Source of the DNA: CAYXDO01 sp964463485
GTDB lineage: Bacteria; Myxococcota; Kuafuiibacteriia; Kuafuiibacteriales; Kuafuiibacteriaceae
Direction: 5' to 3'
DNA length: 64,000 nt
Assembly: GCA_964463485.1 (NCBI GenBank)
Contig: CAYXDO010000020.1
Coordinates: 1 to 64,000, forward strand
In this document: piece after piece, positions 26,823-35,372 of the stretch
Numbering within the stretch: the stretch's first letter is position 1
Layout: every line of letters starts with the position of its first letter
Position numbers and translations under genes: made by a program
The notes under the pieces: generated by a model
Database searches by the model: none
What the model saw: the letters and a program-made list of their open reading frames with translations, nothing else
What the model was told of the DNA's origin: nothing

Positions 26823-28856
26823 TCAGCGCAGATACTCACTTTGAGTCATCCAGCGGCTGTCCGGAAAGTAGGCCAGGAGCAGTGTACCTTCGCTGATGTA
26901 CTCGATGAGCTCTGGGCCGACGTCCGAGCCGACGAGGAAGGTCCCGTTCGACTCGACGGGGGCTCCATGCGAAGCCACGTAGCTCGCGGTGACTTGATCC
27001 GAGACGGCGACCTTGATCCCGCGCCGCTCGGCTGCGTCGTTGAAGCCGGGCTCGATCCCGCTCACGGCGAGCGCGCCCTGAGTTGCCGCACCCGTCACGT
27101 ACACACCGATGCTCGTCATGTTGGACCCATCGTTCGACACCGTACGAACGCGGCGTCGATCTGCCGGGTCGCTAGAGCCGTATCCATGCGCGACGTGGGC
27201 TCGGCCTACGAGGGCTTGGCGGGATAGATCGACCACCCACAAGCGGGCTTCGTTCGAGGGTCGCGCGAAATCGGCGATGGTGAGAATGGGGACGTCGACG
27301 GCGCGCTCGGCGAACGCGGTCCCGAACACCTTCAGCGCGAGCACGGCCACGTCGGTGCTCATTCCGTGAGCTTCGAGCGTCGACGCTGACGTGAATCCCA
27401 CGTTGAGTTGGAACTGTCCGGCGCGAGCCACGCCGTCGCGCCCAACCCACGAGTCCACGACCACGAGGTAGCGGCCAGCCTCGATCATGGCCGCCGCGGT
27501 GACGTCACCTCGCGACAGGCAGCTCCCGTTCGCGGAGAGAACATGAACGTCGGCGTCTACGCCCGCAGGCATCTCCGAGAGCTCCGTGGCGAGAAATCCC
27601 CGCTCCGCGACCTCGAGCTCGTACGTGAGCTCCGGGCCAGACTCATTGGTGTCCGGGGCGCAGGCATACCGGTCGTTGCGATTCGTCCCCGAACGAGTAT
27701 CTGCCAGCACCTCGTACGGGAACCGATCGATCCGCGTGCCGCTCGGCACCGCCGCACAGTCGTTTCGCACGACGATCGAATACGCCGCGCTGGTCGGCAA
27801 CCCACTCGAGTATCCCGACTCTCTGGCCGCCCACGAGCTCAGGTACACGTCGAGCGTAGCCACCTGAGAAGACTGCAACCGAACCGAGGCGATCGCTCCG
27901 GTCCGCCCGCTCGAGAGCTCGCGGGCCTCGACGCCCGAGGACGACCCGAACCCTCCGCCGTCATAGAGTTTGGTCCCGCTGCTCGAGCCCAGCACCAGCA
28001 CTGGAGCCCACGCGCCGGCCCTCGCGCGGACCTCTACCTCGGTCACGCCCGCGGGCAGAGTCATGCGGAATTGGTGAGCGTTGAACCGACCTGAAGCGAA
28101 GTTCTCGGCGAGCGTCCACTCGGAGCATCGAGAGAGCGTGACGTCCTTTCTCCAAACCCGAGCATTCGGCAGCAGGCTGGTGCTCTGCGTGGGCGCGGCG
28201 CCCCACGCGACGAGCTGAGCGTCGATGTCGTTCTTCAACAGCGACGGCAGACCGAAGACGTCGGCTCCCCCGGGCGTCTGGTAGCCGCTCGTGATCGTGG
28301 CGATGGTCCCGTTGGCGAGAAAGCCGGGGCCTCCCGAGTCTCCCGGGCACACCGCGGTGCTCGAGCCATACCGTACTCGGCGATAGGTCTTGCCTAGTGA
28401 CTGTAGGCTGCCCCGAGCTCCGCAGCCGAACCCGAAGAGGGTGAGCTCGTCGCCGATCTTCAGCCCAGACGTCGTGATCTCCGCGGCGCGCGCGAGTCGC
28501 GTGGGGACCGCGGACTCGAGGCGCACCAGCGCTACGTCGTACGGTCCGAGCCTTCCGGAGAAGCTTCGATGCGCGATCATTTGCGCGCGCTCTGAGCCGT
28601 TCGGCCCGTCGAACTCGATCGAGCCGACGCGCTCGGCGCCCGTGTGGTAGTTGACGCAGTGCGCCGCCGTGATGGCGATGTCCTGCCGAATCAAAGTCGC
28701 CGTGCAATAACCTCCGTCGAACCACAGGCGCCCGACCTCCGGGCGAAGGCCACCGGCAGCGGTGCCTCCGATCAGCGACTCGTCCGAGATCGCTTCCTCC
28801 TGCGCCCCGCCGCAGGCGACGCCGAGCAGCATGCCGACCAGTGCGATTCGATTCAT
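26823..28856 (-). CDS. Exported trypsin-like protease fused to a catalytically dead L,D-transpeptidase-like domain
   Basis: A 677-residue protein with a lipoprotein-like leader (GMLLGVACGG). LIGGTAAGG marks the mature trypsin N-terminus. The triad is complete: H66 in TAAHC, D107 in YDVAL, S174 in GDSGGP. The middle (about 240-490) holds two beta-rich segments resembling pre-peptidase C-terminal domains. The last 170 residues match the YkuD_2 family (PF13645): LTIADFARPSNEARLWVVDL, AHVAHGYGS, VSNDGSNMTSIGVYVTG, SGIEPGFNDAAERRGI, LLLAYFPDSRWM. In that family IHG and GRSxGCP provide the catalytic His and Cys; here the positions read A617 and T639, so transpeptidase activity is not expected. The domain may still bind peptidoglycan and place the protease there. 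Confidence 0.85.
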   Translation of the reverse strand: MNRIALVGMLLGVACGGAQEEAISDESLIGGTAAGGLRPEVGRLWFDGGYCTATLIRQDIAITAAHCVNYHTGAERVGSIEFDGPNGSERAQMIAHRSFSGRLGPYDVALVRLESAVPTRLARAAEITTSGLKIGDELTLFGFGCGARGSLQSLGKTYRRVRYGSSTAVCPGDSGGPGFLANGTIATITSGYQTPGGADVFGLPSLLKNDIDAQLVAWGAAPTQSTSLLPNARVWRKDVTLSRCSEWTLAENFASGRFNAHQFRMTLPAGVTEVEVRARAGAWAPVLVLGSSSGTKLYDGGGFGSSSGVEARELSSGRTGAIASVRLQSSQVATLDVYLSSWAARESGYSSGLPTSAAYSIVVRNDCAAVPSGTRIDRFPYEVLADTRSGTNRNDRYACAPDTNESGPELTYELEVAERGFLATELSEMPAGVDADVHVLSANGSCLSRGDVTAAAMIEAGRYLVVVDSWVGRDGVARAGQFQLNVGFTSASTLEAHGMSTDVAVLALKVFGTAFAERAVDVPILTIADFARPSNEARLWVVDLSRQALVGRAHVAHGYGSSDPADRRRVRTVSNDGSNMTSIGVYVTGAATQGALAVSGIEPGFNDAAERRGIKVAVSDQVTASYVASHGAPVESNGTFLVGSDVGPELIEYISEGTLLLAYFPDSRWMTQSEYLR

Positions 28857-28932
28857 GTTGCCAGGCTACGACATCTCGAAAGGTAGGACATGCGTTGAAG
28901 GTCGCTGTAACCTCTCGTCCACAGTCGCGAGC

Positions 28933-30321
28933 TCAGCTTCGTTCGGCTTCGCGGCGAATGTGGCGAAGAACTCGGCTGTGAATGCCGTGAATGACCGCGT
29001 CCGACCACAGCGACCAGTATCCGTCGGGAAAGAGCCGGAGAGTGTACCAGGTCGTGCCTTCGAGCCGCGTGCCGCCCGTCGGGAGCGCCGTCAGCCTGAA
29101 CTCACCCCGCTGACTTCGAAGGCCGGTGAGCAAGTGCGGCGCAAACACGTGCTCGTAGGGACTCCATTCGTGCATGGGTGGAGGTTGAGCCGAGACCGAG
29201 AAGGCGAGGTGGCGCGGCGGGTCCCAAACCGTGATCGGCTCGACGAAGGCGCCGGTCGAAAACTCACAGCGGCGCATCGCGCCCACACCCTCGCCCTCGA
29301 TGGTCGCGCGAAGCGGATAGGCCACACCCACTTGGTACAAGAACGGTGGGCGGTCGGTGATCTCGGCAAAGCCCACGACGTTGGCCCACACTCTCTGCGG
29401 GGGAGCATCGCTTTCGATGGCCGTGGTCACCGAACGAACGCGGTGGGCTTGCGTGGTCGCGTCCGTGGTCGCGTCCGTGAACGCGTCCGTGATCGCGTCC
29501 GTGATCGAGTCGGCGCCGGACAAGATCGGGAAGGCGGCCACGATCAAGATGAGTTGGCCGACGCGGCCGTCGCGAATGGCGATGCCGCGCCCCATCAACC
29601 CACCGAGCAATCCGACGACGAGTGCGATAGGCAGAGCCATCGCGATGCAAATGATCCCCTCCAGCGCGACGAGGAGGAGCGACGCGGCGGGAAGAATGAC
29701 CGAAAGCGCCACCACGGCCAGCGACGGCCAGAGCCCGCGAAGCTGGCCGCGGTTGAACAAATACGCGGCGGCCGCGCCGATCAGGAACGGCGTAGCGAGG
29801 AACAACACGGCGCCGTAGGCGCCGAGCACGAGCACGCTCGCGCCGACCATGAGCCACGTGAGGCCGAGGCCGAACAAGATCCCTTGGAGCGCGGACCTCC
29901 AGGCTGCGACCTCGCCGGGCGAAGGAGACAAGACGACCCACCCGACGTTCGGTTTGGAAGGCAGAAAGCACATGACGGCGATGAGTACGTAATTCACGAG
30001 CGGAATGAAGAAGAGCATCGCGAGCCACGGGGACCGACCCGCGTCGAAGGCTCGGCGCACCGTCATCGACACCCCCACCCACAGAAAGGGGAGCGTCACG
30101 AAGAGCATCGCCGCGAGCAGCCACTCGGGGCCTTTGGAGAGAGCGCTCTCGCGCGTGGAGAGCAATGGGCTCAAGGCTTCGAACGGCGTTGGCAGTCGCC
30201 GCGTGGCGTACCAAAAACCAACCGAGTCGAGCGCGAGCTTCACGAGCGCAAGCGAAAAACCGGTGACTGCGTAGGTACGCCGATCCACGGGTTCGTCGAA
30301 GGTGAAGAGAGATCGGAGCAC
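28933..30321 (-). CDS. DUF805-like membrane protein with C-terminal SRPBCC (START-like) domain
   Basis: A 462-residue inner-membrane protein. Residues 1-260 carry about seven hydrophobic helices. The start MLRSLFTFDEPVDRRTYAVTGFSLAL and VRRAFDAGRSPWLAMLFFIPLVNYVL are typical of DUF805-type proteins. The C-terminal 170 residues (VTTAIESDAPPQRVWANVVGF, GEGVGAMRRCEFSTGAFVEPITVWDPPRHLAF, GTTWYTLRLFPDGYW) form a polyketide-cyclase/START-like SRPBCC domain, which binds hydrophobic ligands. A TDA-x repeat separates the two parts. Fusion of these domains is uncommon; it may present a lipid or signal to the membrane part. Start GTG. Confidence 0.75.
   Translation of the reverse strand: MLRSLFTFDEPVDRRTYAVTGFSLALVKLALDSVGFWYATRRLPTPFEALSPLLSTRESALSKGPEWLLAAMLFVTLPFLWVGVSMTVRRAFDAGRSPWLAMLFFIPLVNYVLIAVMCFLPSKPNVGWVVLSPSPGEVAAWRSALQGILFGLGLTWLMVGASVLVLGAYGAVLFLATPFLIGAAAAYLFNRGQLRGLWPSLAVVALSVILPAASLLLVALEGIICIAMALPIALVVGLLGGLMGRGIAIRDGRVGQLILIVAAFPILSGADSITDAITDAFTDATTDATTQAHRVRSVTTAIESDAPPQRVWANVVGFAEITDRPPFLYQVGVAYPLRATIEGEGVGAMRRCEFSTGAFVEPITVWDPPRHLAFSVSAQPPPMHEWSPYEHVFAPHLLTGLRSQRGEFRLTALPTGGTRLEGTTWYTLRLFPDGYWSLWSDAVIHGIHSRVLRHIRREAERS
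29459..29506. repeat. Four 12-base tandem units inside the DUF805-SRPBCC gene
   Basis: Units of GCGTCCGTGATC (with GGTC and GAAC variants) repeat four times in frame and encode TDAI/TDAF/TDAT in the linker between the membrane and SRPBCC domains. It is a likely length-variable spacer. Confidence 0.7.
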
Positions 30322-30381
30322 GGAAGAGGATCGCAGGCGAAGTCTCCGAGGTCAACGCGAGGCATTGGCAAACTATGCGAG

Positions 30382-30858
30382 ATGCGCGATGGGGAAGAGA
30401 TGTGGAGACGCGCGTCCCCCAAAGACCACGACGTGATCGCCGAGCTCAGCGAGCGACTCTACGCAGAGGACCCGAGCCCGAAACCTCCTCCGACGCGGGC
30501 GGACGCGCTCAGAATCCTCGAGTGGCTCGAGCGGGAGCCGGTGCGGGGTCGGGCCGCCGCGCTCGAGCTCGAAGGTGAGGTTCGAGGCTATGCGCTGCTG
30601 ATTTCTTTCCTCTCCAACGAGCTCAAGGGCGAGATCTGCATCCTCGACGAGCTCTACGTCGTGCGATCGGAGCGCGGACGGGGGCACGCGACGTCTTTGA
30701 TCGACGCGACGGCCAGGGGTGAAGGTCCATGGGGCTCACGCCCAGTCGCCATCGAGCTCGAAGTCACGCCGGACAATCACGCCGCGCGCGCGCTTTATGC
30801 GCGGCTCGGGTTCGCGCCGATTCGCAACGCGCTGATGCGGCGGCTACTCGCAGAGTGA
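30382..30858 (+). CDS. GNAT-family N-acetyltransferase
   Basis: A 158-residue acetyltransferase. ICILDELYVVRSERGRGHATSLI contains the acetyl-CoA loop (R-x-x-G-x-G/A pattern as RGRGHA). ELEVTPDNHAARALYARLGFAPI is the C-terminal GNAT motif B. No substrate can be inferred. The frame is open for a long way upstream antisense to the DUF805 gene, but that part has no coding character. ATG 30382 is chosen; ATG 30400 (MWRRAS) is nearly as good and has purine-rich bases before it. Confidence 0.85.
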   Translation: MRDGEEMWRRASPKDHDVIAELSERLYAEDPSPKPPPTRADALRILEWLEREPVRGRAAALELEGEVRGYALLISFLSNELKGEICILDELYVVRSERGRGHATSLIDATARGEGPWGSRPVAIELEVTPDNHAARALYARLGFAPIRNALMRRLLAE

Positions 30859-30906
30859 GTCATTCTGGGCGTTGACCCGCGGTGTGGATCCCGCGAAGGA
30901 ACGGTC

Positions 30907-31833
30907 ATGACGTGGGTGATCGTTGGCGCTTTGATCGTCGCCTTGGTGCTCGGGTACGTCGTGTTCTTTGGCGGCAAGGCCGAGCGCGCTCCGAGCGGCC
31001 CTACGCCGAGCTCCTTGCCAGAAAAGCCGTCCGTCACCCTCGACCTGGTCCGATTCGACAAGGGCGGAATGACGACGATCGCAGACCGACCGGACGATCG
31101 CACCTTCGCGTCAAAGGATGGGTCTGGGCTGCGTGTGTCGGTCTTTCCGACCAGGATCGACGTGCCGGCCGACGTGACCGATCAGAAGGCGCTCGAGACC
31201 TACTTTGCCGAGTGCTTGGCGCTCTACGGAGGGCGCGTGGTGAGTGTGGAGCTCGGGAAAGTCTTGGAGGCGCCTTCGTACGAAGTCACCGCCGCGCTGA
31301 GCCCACCGGCCGCCCAGATGTACATCTGCAGCCTCGGCGTGATGTTCGAGCAGAAGAGCTTGTCTGTGCATGCTTGGTCGAGCCAGAGCGTCGAAGCCGC
31401 CAGAAGCCTGTTGTCGAGGACGCGCGCGTCGCTCGCGTGGGTAGGTCCGGCTCCGGGTGGATCGAGCAAACACGATCCCGACGAGAAGCCGCTGTCCAAG
31501 CTCACGCGCGCCTTTGGCCCGCAACGAGAATCGGTCGGGCGGACACTCGCGCGGGCCGCGCTCGGCCTCGAGGGTGACGCCGCGTTGGTCGACGCGCTCA
31601 TCGGCATCACCGCAGCCGAGGATTCCGTCGAGAGCGCATACGACCTGATTGCGGCGGCTCTGCCGGACACGCGCCGAGACGCCGAGTCGATGAAAAAGGC
31701 CGGCGTGGCCGCGCGCGACCTGGTGAGTTGGTGGAATGGCGAGGGCCGCGCGCGTGTTCACACGCCTCACCTCGTGGAGCATGGCCTGTGGTCTCGATCG
31801 AGCTCCGCGGGGGTCGGACGCCGCGTCTCGTGA
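30907..31833 (+). CDS. Membrane-anchored protein of unknown function
   Basis: A 308-residue protein starting with one transmembrane helix (MTWVIVGALIVALVLGYVVFFGG), then a short Pro/Ser linker and a mixed alpha/beta domain. No family is recognised. It contains two Cys, one in AECLALYGG and one in MYICSLGVM. AAGG-type ribosome bases (AAGGAACGG) precede the ATG at a good distance. It is followed by the cyclophilin gene 54 bases later. The N-out or N-in topology cannot be told. Confidence 0.7.
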   Translation: MTWVIVGALIVALVLGYVVFFGGKAERAPSGPTPSSLPEKPSVTLDLVRFDKGGMTTIADRPDDRTFASKDGSGLRVSVFPTRIDVPADVTDQKALETYFAECLALYGGRVVSVELGKVLEAPSYEVTAALSPPAAQMYICSLGVMFEQKSLSVHAWSSQSVEAARSLLSRTRASLAWVGPAPGGSSKHDPDEKPLSKLTRAFGPQRESVGRTLARAALGLEGDAALVDALIGITAAEDSVESAYDLIAAALPDTRRDAESMKKAGVAARDLVSWWNGEGRARVHTPHLVEHGLWSRSSSAGVGRRVS

Positions 31834-31887
31834 TGTGCTCGCGACCGAGTCCTTGACCGCAGCCGACCCACTTCGTAAACGAAGCGA

Positions 31888-32577
31888 ATGACGAAGTCCC
31901 TCCTCTCCCTCGGCACCACTCTTCTCGTCCTCGGCCTGGCGTGCACGAACGGCAACGCCGGCGAACCGAAACCCGGCCCGAAAGCTGCGCCCAAGCTCGA
32001 TCCGAGCTCGGCGCTGCTCGATCCGACCAAAGTCACCGGTCAATCGAAGGCCAAGTACAGCGTGAAATTCGAGACCACCAAAGGCGACGTGATCATCGAC
32101 GTCACCCGCGACTGGGCTCCGCTCGGAGCGGATCGCTTCTACAACCTCGTCAAGATCGGCTACTTCGACAACGTCGCGTTCTTTCGCGTGATCCCCGGGT
32201 TCATGGCGCAGGTTGGCATCCACGGCGACGCGCGTGTGAACTCGCGGTGGCGTGAGGCGCGCATCCCCGACGACGCGGTGAAGCAGAGCAACACGCGAGG
32301 GATGATCTCGTTCGCGATGGCCGGACCCAACTCGCGCACGACCCAGATCTTCATCAGCTACGCTGACAACTCGCGATTGAACGGCATGGGCTTCTCGCCG
32401 TTCGGCAAAGTCCGCGACATGGCCGTGATGGACAAGATCTACGGAGGCTATGGAGAGGGCGCGCCAGGGGGCCGGGGGCCGAGCCAAGGGCGCGTTCAGA
32501 TGGAAGGCAACGCGTACCTCCAGAAAGACTTTCCAGAGCTCGACTACATCAAGAAGGCCACGATCATCGCCGAGTAG
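31888..32577 (+). CDS. Cyclophilin-type peptidyl-prolyl isomerase, lipoprotein
   Basis: A 229-residue exported protein with lipobox GLACT (Cys about 19). The cyclophilin core is VKFETTKGDVIIDVTRDWAPLGADRFYNLV, VAFFRVIPGFMAQVG (with the catalytic FRV/I segment), SFAMAGPNSRTTQIFISYADNSRLNGMGFSPFGKV (QIFI and the F-G-K-V end). It should speed cis-trans prolyl isomerisation during folding of envelope proteins. The C-terminal stretch GGYGEGAPGGRGPSQGRVQ is glycine-rich and is common in related myxobacterial enzymes. Confidence 0.93.
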   Translation: MTKSLLSLGTTLLVLGLACTNGNAGEPKPGPKAAPKLDPSSALLDPTKVTGQSKAKYSVKFETTKGDVIIDVTRDWAPLGADRFYNLVKIGYFDNVAFFRVIPGFMAQVGIHGDARVNSRWREARIPDDAVKQSNTRGMISFAMAGPNSRTTQIFISYADNSRLNGMGFSPFGKVRDMAVMDKIYGGYGEGAPGGRGPSQGRVQMEGNAYLQKDFPELDYIKKATIIAE

Positions 32578-32841
32578 GGGGTGTCTTCAATCAAGGTCCC
32601 GGTCCGGTCCCGGTCCCGATCCGATGCACGGCGGGGCGTCGCTTGGATGAGTCGAGTCAGCATCTCGGCTGACAGGTCGCTGAAAAAGTCGATTTCGGCC
32701 GCGGCGGCGCCCAGTGTGATCGGCATGGATAAGCAAAATTCCATGGTGGTGAATCGGGCAAGGGCACCGGCACGTCATGAGTTTCGGAGCCTCTTTCAGC
32801 GACCCCCTAGCCAGCTAAGCTAGGCCGTGTAGATTGACTGG
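32578..32841. other. Intergenic region with repeat element
   Basis: There is no gene here. GGTCCC-rich low-complexity sequence lies at 32596-32625, and the palindrome-ended element 32675-32804 fills most of the rest. Confidence 0.5.
32675..32804 (+). mobile_element. MITE-like element with 14-base terminal inverted repeats
   Basis: The unit begins GGTCGCTGAAAAAG and ends CTCTTTCAGCGACC, which match as inverted repeats at 13 of 14 positions; the unit is 130 bases and has no coding capacity. Its right half (GTGAATCGGGCA, then GGCACGTCATGAGTTTCGGA) is repeated in opposite orientation at 34241-34322. No target duplication is visible. Confidence 0.55.
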
Positions 32842-34239
32842 GTGCGCTCGCCGAGATCGACGCGGTCCCTATCGAACTTTCTGGCCGTCTGCCTTCTCGG
32901 CCTTGGCTGCCACGTGACGACGGGCATAGAGCTCCCTCCGTCGGACGGAATTGCTTCCTGGATCTTGGTTGGCCGGAGTGACTCCGGGTTCGTGACCACC
33001 GAGCTGCTCGACATCACGCGACCCGAATCAGGCTTTTCGTCGGCGCCGCTCACCGAGGTCGTGGCCCTCGGCTACTCATGTACGCTCGACGAGTTGGAGC
33101 TCGACGAGCTCGACTCACGGGAGCGCACCGAAGGCCAAGCGAGGCTGCAAGTCCCGCCGCCCACCGCTCTGTTCGTTTCTCGCGACCTCAGCTCATGGGC
33201 GTCGACCGACGACCTGCCAGACGAGGCCCACGAAGAGTTACTGAGACTCCCACTCGCAGCCGATCACCTCTGTGGCGTGACTGCGAGCAAGCTCACTCCG
33301 CGAGCTCCGAGCGTGTCGCCGGCCGGTGGACAGATGACGGAGACGACTTTCGGAGTCCGCTTCGGGTCCAACCGTACGGCCGTTGGCACGACTCGGCGGG
33401 AGCTGATCGCCGTGACCGACGGGACGTCCGGAATGAGTGTGCTCTCCGATGACCGCGCGGTTGCCGGGGCGGTGACTCTCTCTGACGGGCGCCTGCTGGT
33501 CGCCGGGCCGCAGGGGCAGCTCTTTTTCGTGAGTGAGTCTGGAGACGTAGAGTCGTTCATGGAAGGGGCGCTGCCCGGCTCACGCGCGCGACTTGCCATT
33601 GCAGGAGACGTTCGCGGACCGGGAGACGCCGAGATTTACGGCATGGGTGACGATGGCACGCTGGCAACCTTCGACGGAACTGCGTGGACCGTGCTTGCCG
33701 GACCTACTCATCTTTCGAAGTTCTTTCCTCGACCGGCGATCTTTCGAACCGGCCCTGGAGAAGCCGTCGCGATCGGCGTAGGCGCGGGAACTTCGAGCGT
33801 GAGCTTCGTGCGTGGCTCGAGCGTCGAGCACGTTGCGTTGCCTGGTGGGTCCATCTTCGCGCTCGCCGAGCTTCCAGGAGAGGGTTTCGTGGTCGCGGCG
33901 ACCAACGGCGTATTTCGACTCGTAGACCGGAGCTTCGTTCCGATGGGCGACACCGTCGGGCTACGGGGCGTGATCCTGGCCGTCGTGCCGATGGAAACAG
34001 GGTTCTCTTACGCGGAGCTCCATGATCGGTTTCGCTTTGGTTACGGCTATTTCCACCCGGCCAGCGGGTTCTGTACCGACGAGTCGTTTCGACCCACCGG
34101 GGAGCTTCGCGAGATCGTCCCGACCCCGCTGGGGCTCCTGGTGATCACGAAGACGTGGTCACCGGAGCGGGGCCACGAGTTCCGGGCGACTCCGTACGAG
34201 CAAACGTCGAGCCCACCCCGCTGCCTTCTCGGGCATTGA
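32842..34239 (+). CDS. Exported protein of unknown function, probable lipoprotein with beta-propeller-like repeats
   Basis: A 465-residue protein starting GTG with leader NFLAVCLLGLGCHVTTG, consistent with a signal peptide and a poor lipobox. The body is beta-rich with repeats such as GAVTLSDGRLLVAGPQGQLFFVSESG, AEIYGMGDDGTLATFDGTAW and GVFRLVDRSFVPMGD, resembling blades of a WD/Kelch-like propeller. No family is recognised and no catalytic residues stand out. It is flanked on both sides by copies of the same repeat in inverted orientation, so it could have been carried as a unit; composition does not clearly differ from its neighbours. Confidence 0.7.
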   Translation: MRSPRSTRSLSNFLAVCLLGLGCHVTTGIELPPSDGIASWILVGRSDSGFVTTELLDITRPESGFSSAPLTEVVALGYSCTLDELELDELDSRERTEGQARLQVPPPTALFVSRDLSSWASTDDLPDEAHEELLRLPLAADHLCGVTASKLTPRAPSVSPAGGQMTETTFGVRFGSNRTAVGTTRRELIAVTDGTSGMSVLSDDRAVAGAVTLSDGRLLVAGPQGQLFFVSESGDVESFMEGALPGSRARLAIAGDVRGPGDAEIYGMGDDGTLATFDGTAWTVLAGPTHLSKFFPRPAIFRTGPGEAVAIGVGAGTSSVSFVRGSSVEHVALPGGSIFALAELPGEGFVVAATNGVFRLVDRSFVPMGDTVGLRGVILAVVPMETGFSYAELHDRFRFGYGYFHPASGFCTDESFRPTGELREIVPTPLGLLVITKTWSPERGHEFRATPYEQTSSPPRCLLGH

Positions 34240-34240
34240 A

Positions 34241-34428
34241 GGTCGCTGATAAAGGCTCCGATACTCATGACGTGCCCGTTCCCGTCCGTGCCCGTGCCCG
34301 TCCGTGCCCGTGCCCGATTCACGATTCATCAGCGCAGGCTCGCTGCGCTCGCCGCGGTTCACCTCGCGACGTTTTGGGAACCAGGTGACAAAATCCGAGC
34401 GGCCGCGAGCGACGTCCGCTCAGCGACC
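34241..34428 (-). mobile_element. Second repeat element, inverted relative to 32675-32804
   Basis: GGTCGCTGATAAAGGCTCCG to the GATTCAC at 34316-34322 is the reverse complement of the right half of the 32675 element, with an expanded GGGCAC/GGACGG core. A matching end TCAGCGACC occurs at 34420-34428, giving a possible 188-base unit with 9-base terminal repeats. The outer boundary is uncertain because 9 bases can match by chance. Confidence 0.45.
34323..34363 (+). repeat. Copy 1 of a 41-base repeat (GATTCATC...GCGGTTCACC)
   Basis: GATTCATC, CGCAGGCTCGCT and GCCGCGGTTCACC are shared with 36141-36181. This copy has GCGCTC where the other has CGCGAG, so it cannot form the perfect hairpin seen there. 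It lies inside the second MITE-like unit. Confidence 0.5.
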
Positions 34429-34465
34429 GCCGATACCGTTGCATCACCCACTGAGGAGGTTCCAA

Positions 34466-35311
34466 ATGGTATCTGCAGCGAGCGCAATCAACCAAGCCAC
34501 GAGCATCTGTCTGAAGGACGGCGAGAAGCCTGCGACCCTCGAAGTCTCGTTCGCCAAGTTCGGCGACATTCGTCGAATTCAGGTGAGCGGAACGCCGCGC
34601 GGCGGCGACCCGTTGCTGCTGATGCTCAACAAGGTCGAGCCAGGCTGCCAGTTGCAGGTCCTCAACCTCTCCGCCAAACCCGACGCGAGCTGGGAAGACA
34701 AAGACGCCTTCATGAAGTTGCCCGGCGACACGTTGAAGCCGCTCGGCAACGGACAGTACGGGCTCGTGCTCGGCAACAACGAAGCGAAGGCGGTGGGTAT
34801 TCGTCCCGGCGACGTGTTCGAGATTCGCCAGGTCGATCCGGCAGGCAATGCGTCGGACCCAGCCACGGTGTCGCTCGAGCAGCAGACTCCGCAGAACATC
34901 CGAATTCAGAACTTCGGCACCGTCGATAGCTTCGGAGTCAATTTCGCCCCGTTCCGCGGGGAGACCGTGCAGATCCGACCGTACCCGGACGGCGCGGCTC
35001 CGACTGTCCTCACGAGCCTGATGTCGATCGACGGCAAGGAAGAAGGCAAGGGTCGGCTCACCGGGAAGAAAGCCATCGAACCGGGCGCGACCGTGTACGT
35101 CCACAACGAGGCAACTCAGAAGACCTTCGAGGCCAAAGTCGGGGCCGACAAGAAGTTCGAGCTCGAGTTCGAAGCCAAGGTCGGCGCGCCGCTGCACCTT
35201 TGGGTGAAAGACCACAACGGCAACACGACCGATCTGGGCCTCACGCCTTACGCGCCCAAGTGCGTCAAGAGCGGGCCGCTGTGCGCTGCCGCACTCGCCC
35301 AGCAGGTCTGA
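34466..35311 (+). CDS. Ig-like repeat protein of unknown function, strong ribosome site
   Basis: A 281-residue protein. The ATG at 34466 follows GAGGAGG with a 6-base spacer, the clearest ribosome site in the window, which rules out upstream in-frame starts. There is no signal peptide. The sequence contains segments like bacterial Ig-like (Big_6-type) domains: IRPGDVFEIRQVDPAGNASDPATV and EPGATVYVHNEATQKTFEAKV...LHLWVKDHNGNTTDLGL. Three such repeats can be placed. It may be a structural or exported matrix protein that leaves the cell by a non-Sec route. Four Cys are present, two near the C-terminus (KCVKSGPLCAA). Function unknown. Confidence 0.75.
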   Translation: MVSAASAINQATSICLKDGEKPATLEVSFAKFGDIRRIQVSGTPRGGDPLLLMLNKVEPGCQLQVLNLSAKPDASWEDKDAFMKLPGDTLKPLGNGQYGLVLGNNEAKAVGIRPGDVFEIRQVDPAGNASDPATVSLEQQTPQNIRIQNFGTVDSFGVNFAPFRGETVQIRPYPDGAAPTVLTSLMSIDGKEEGKGRLTGKKAIEPGATVYVHNEATQKTFEAKVGADKKFELEFEAKVGAPLHLWVKDHNGNTTDLGLTPYAPKCVKSGPLCAAALAQQV

Positions 35312-35372
35312 CTCTGTCAGCTCATGGCTTTCGTGAGCGTCCGCGAACCGCGACCTTGAGCGCAGCGATGTC

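Noticed and set aside
28762..30381. Long plus-strand open frame leading into the GNAT gene
   Set aside because: It is antisense to the protease end and the DUF805 gene; its composition is Arg/Glu/His-rich without any domain until the GNAT start at 30382.
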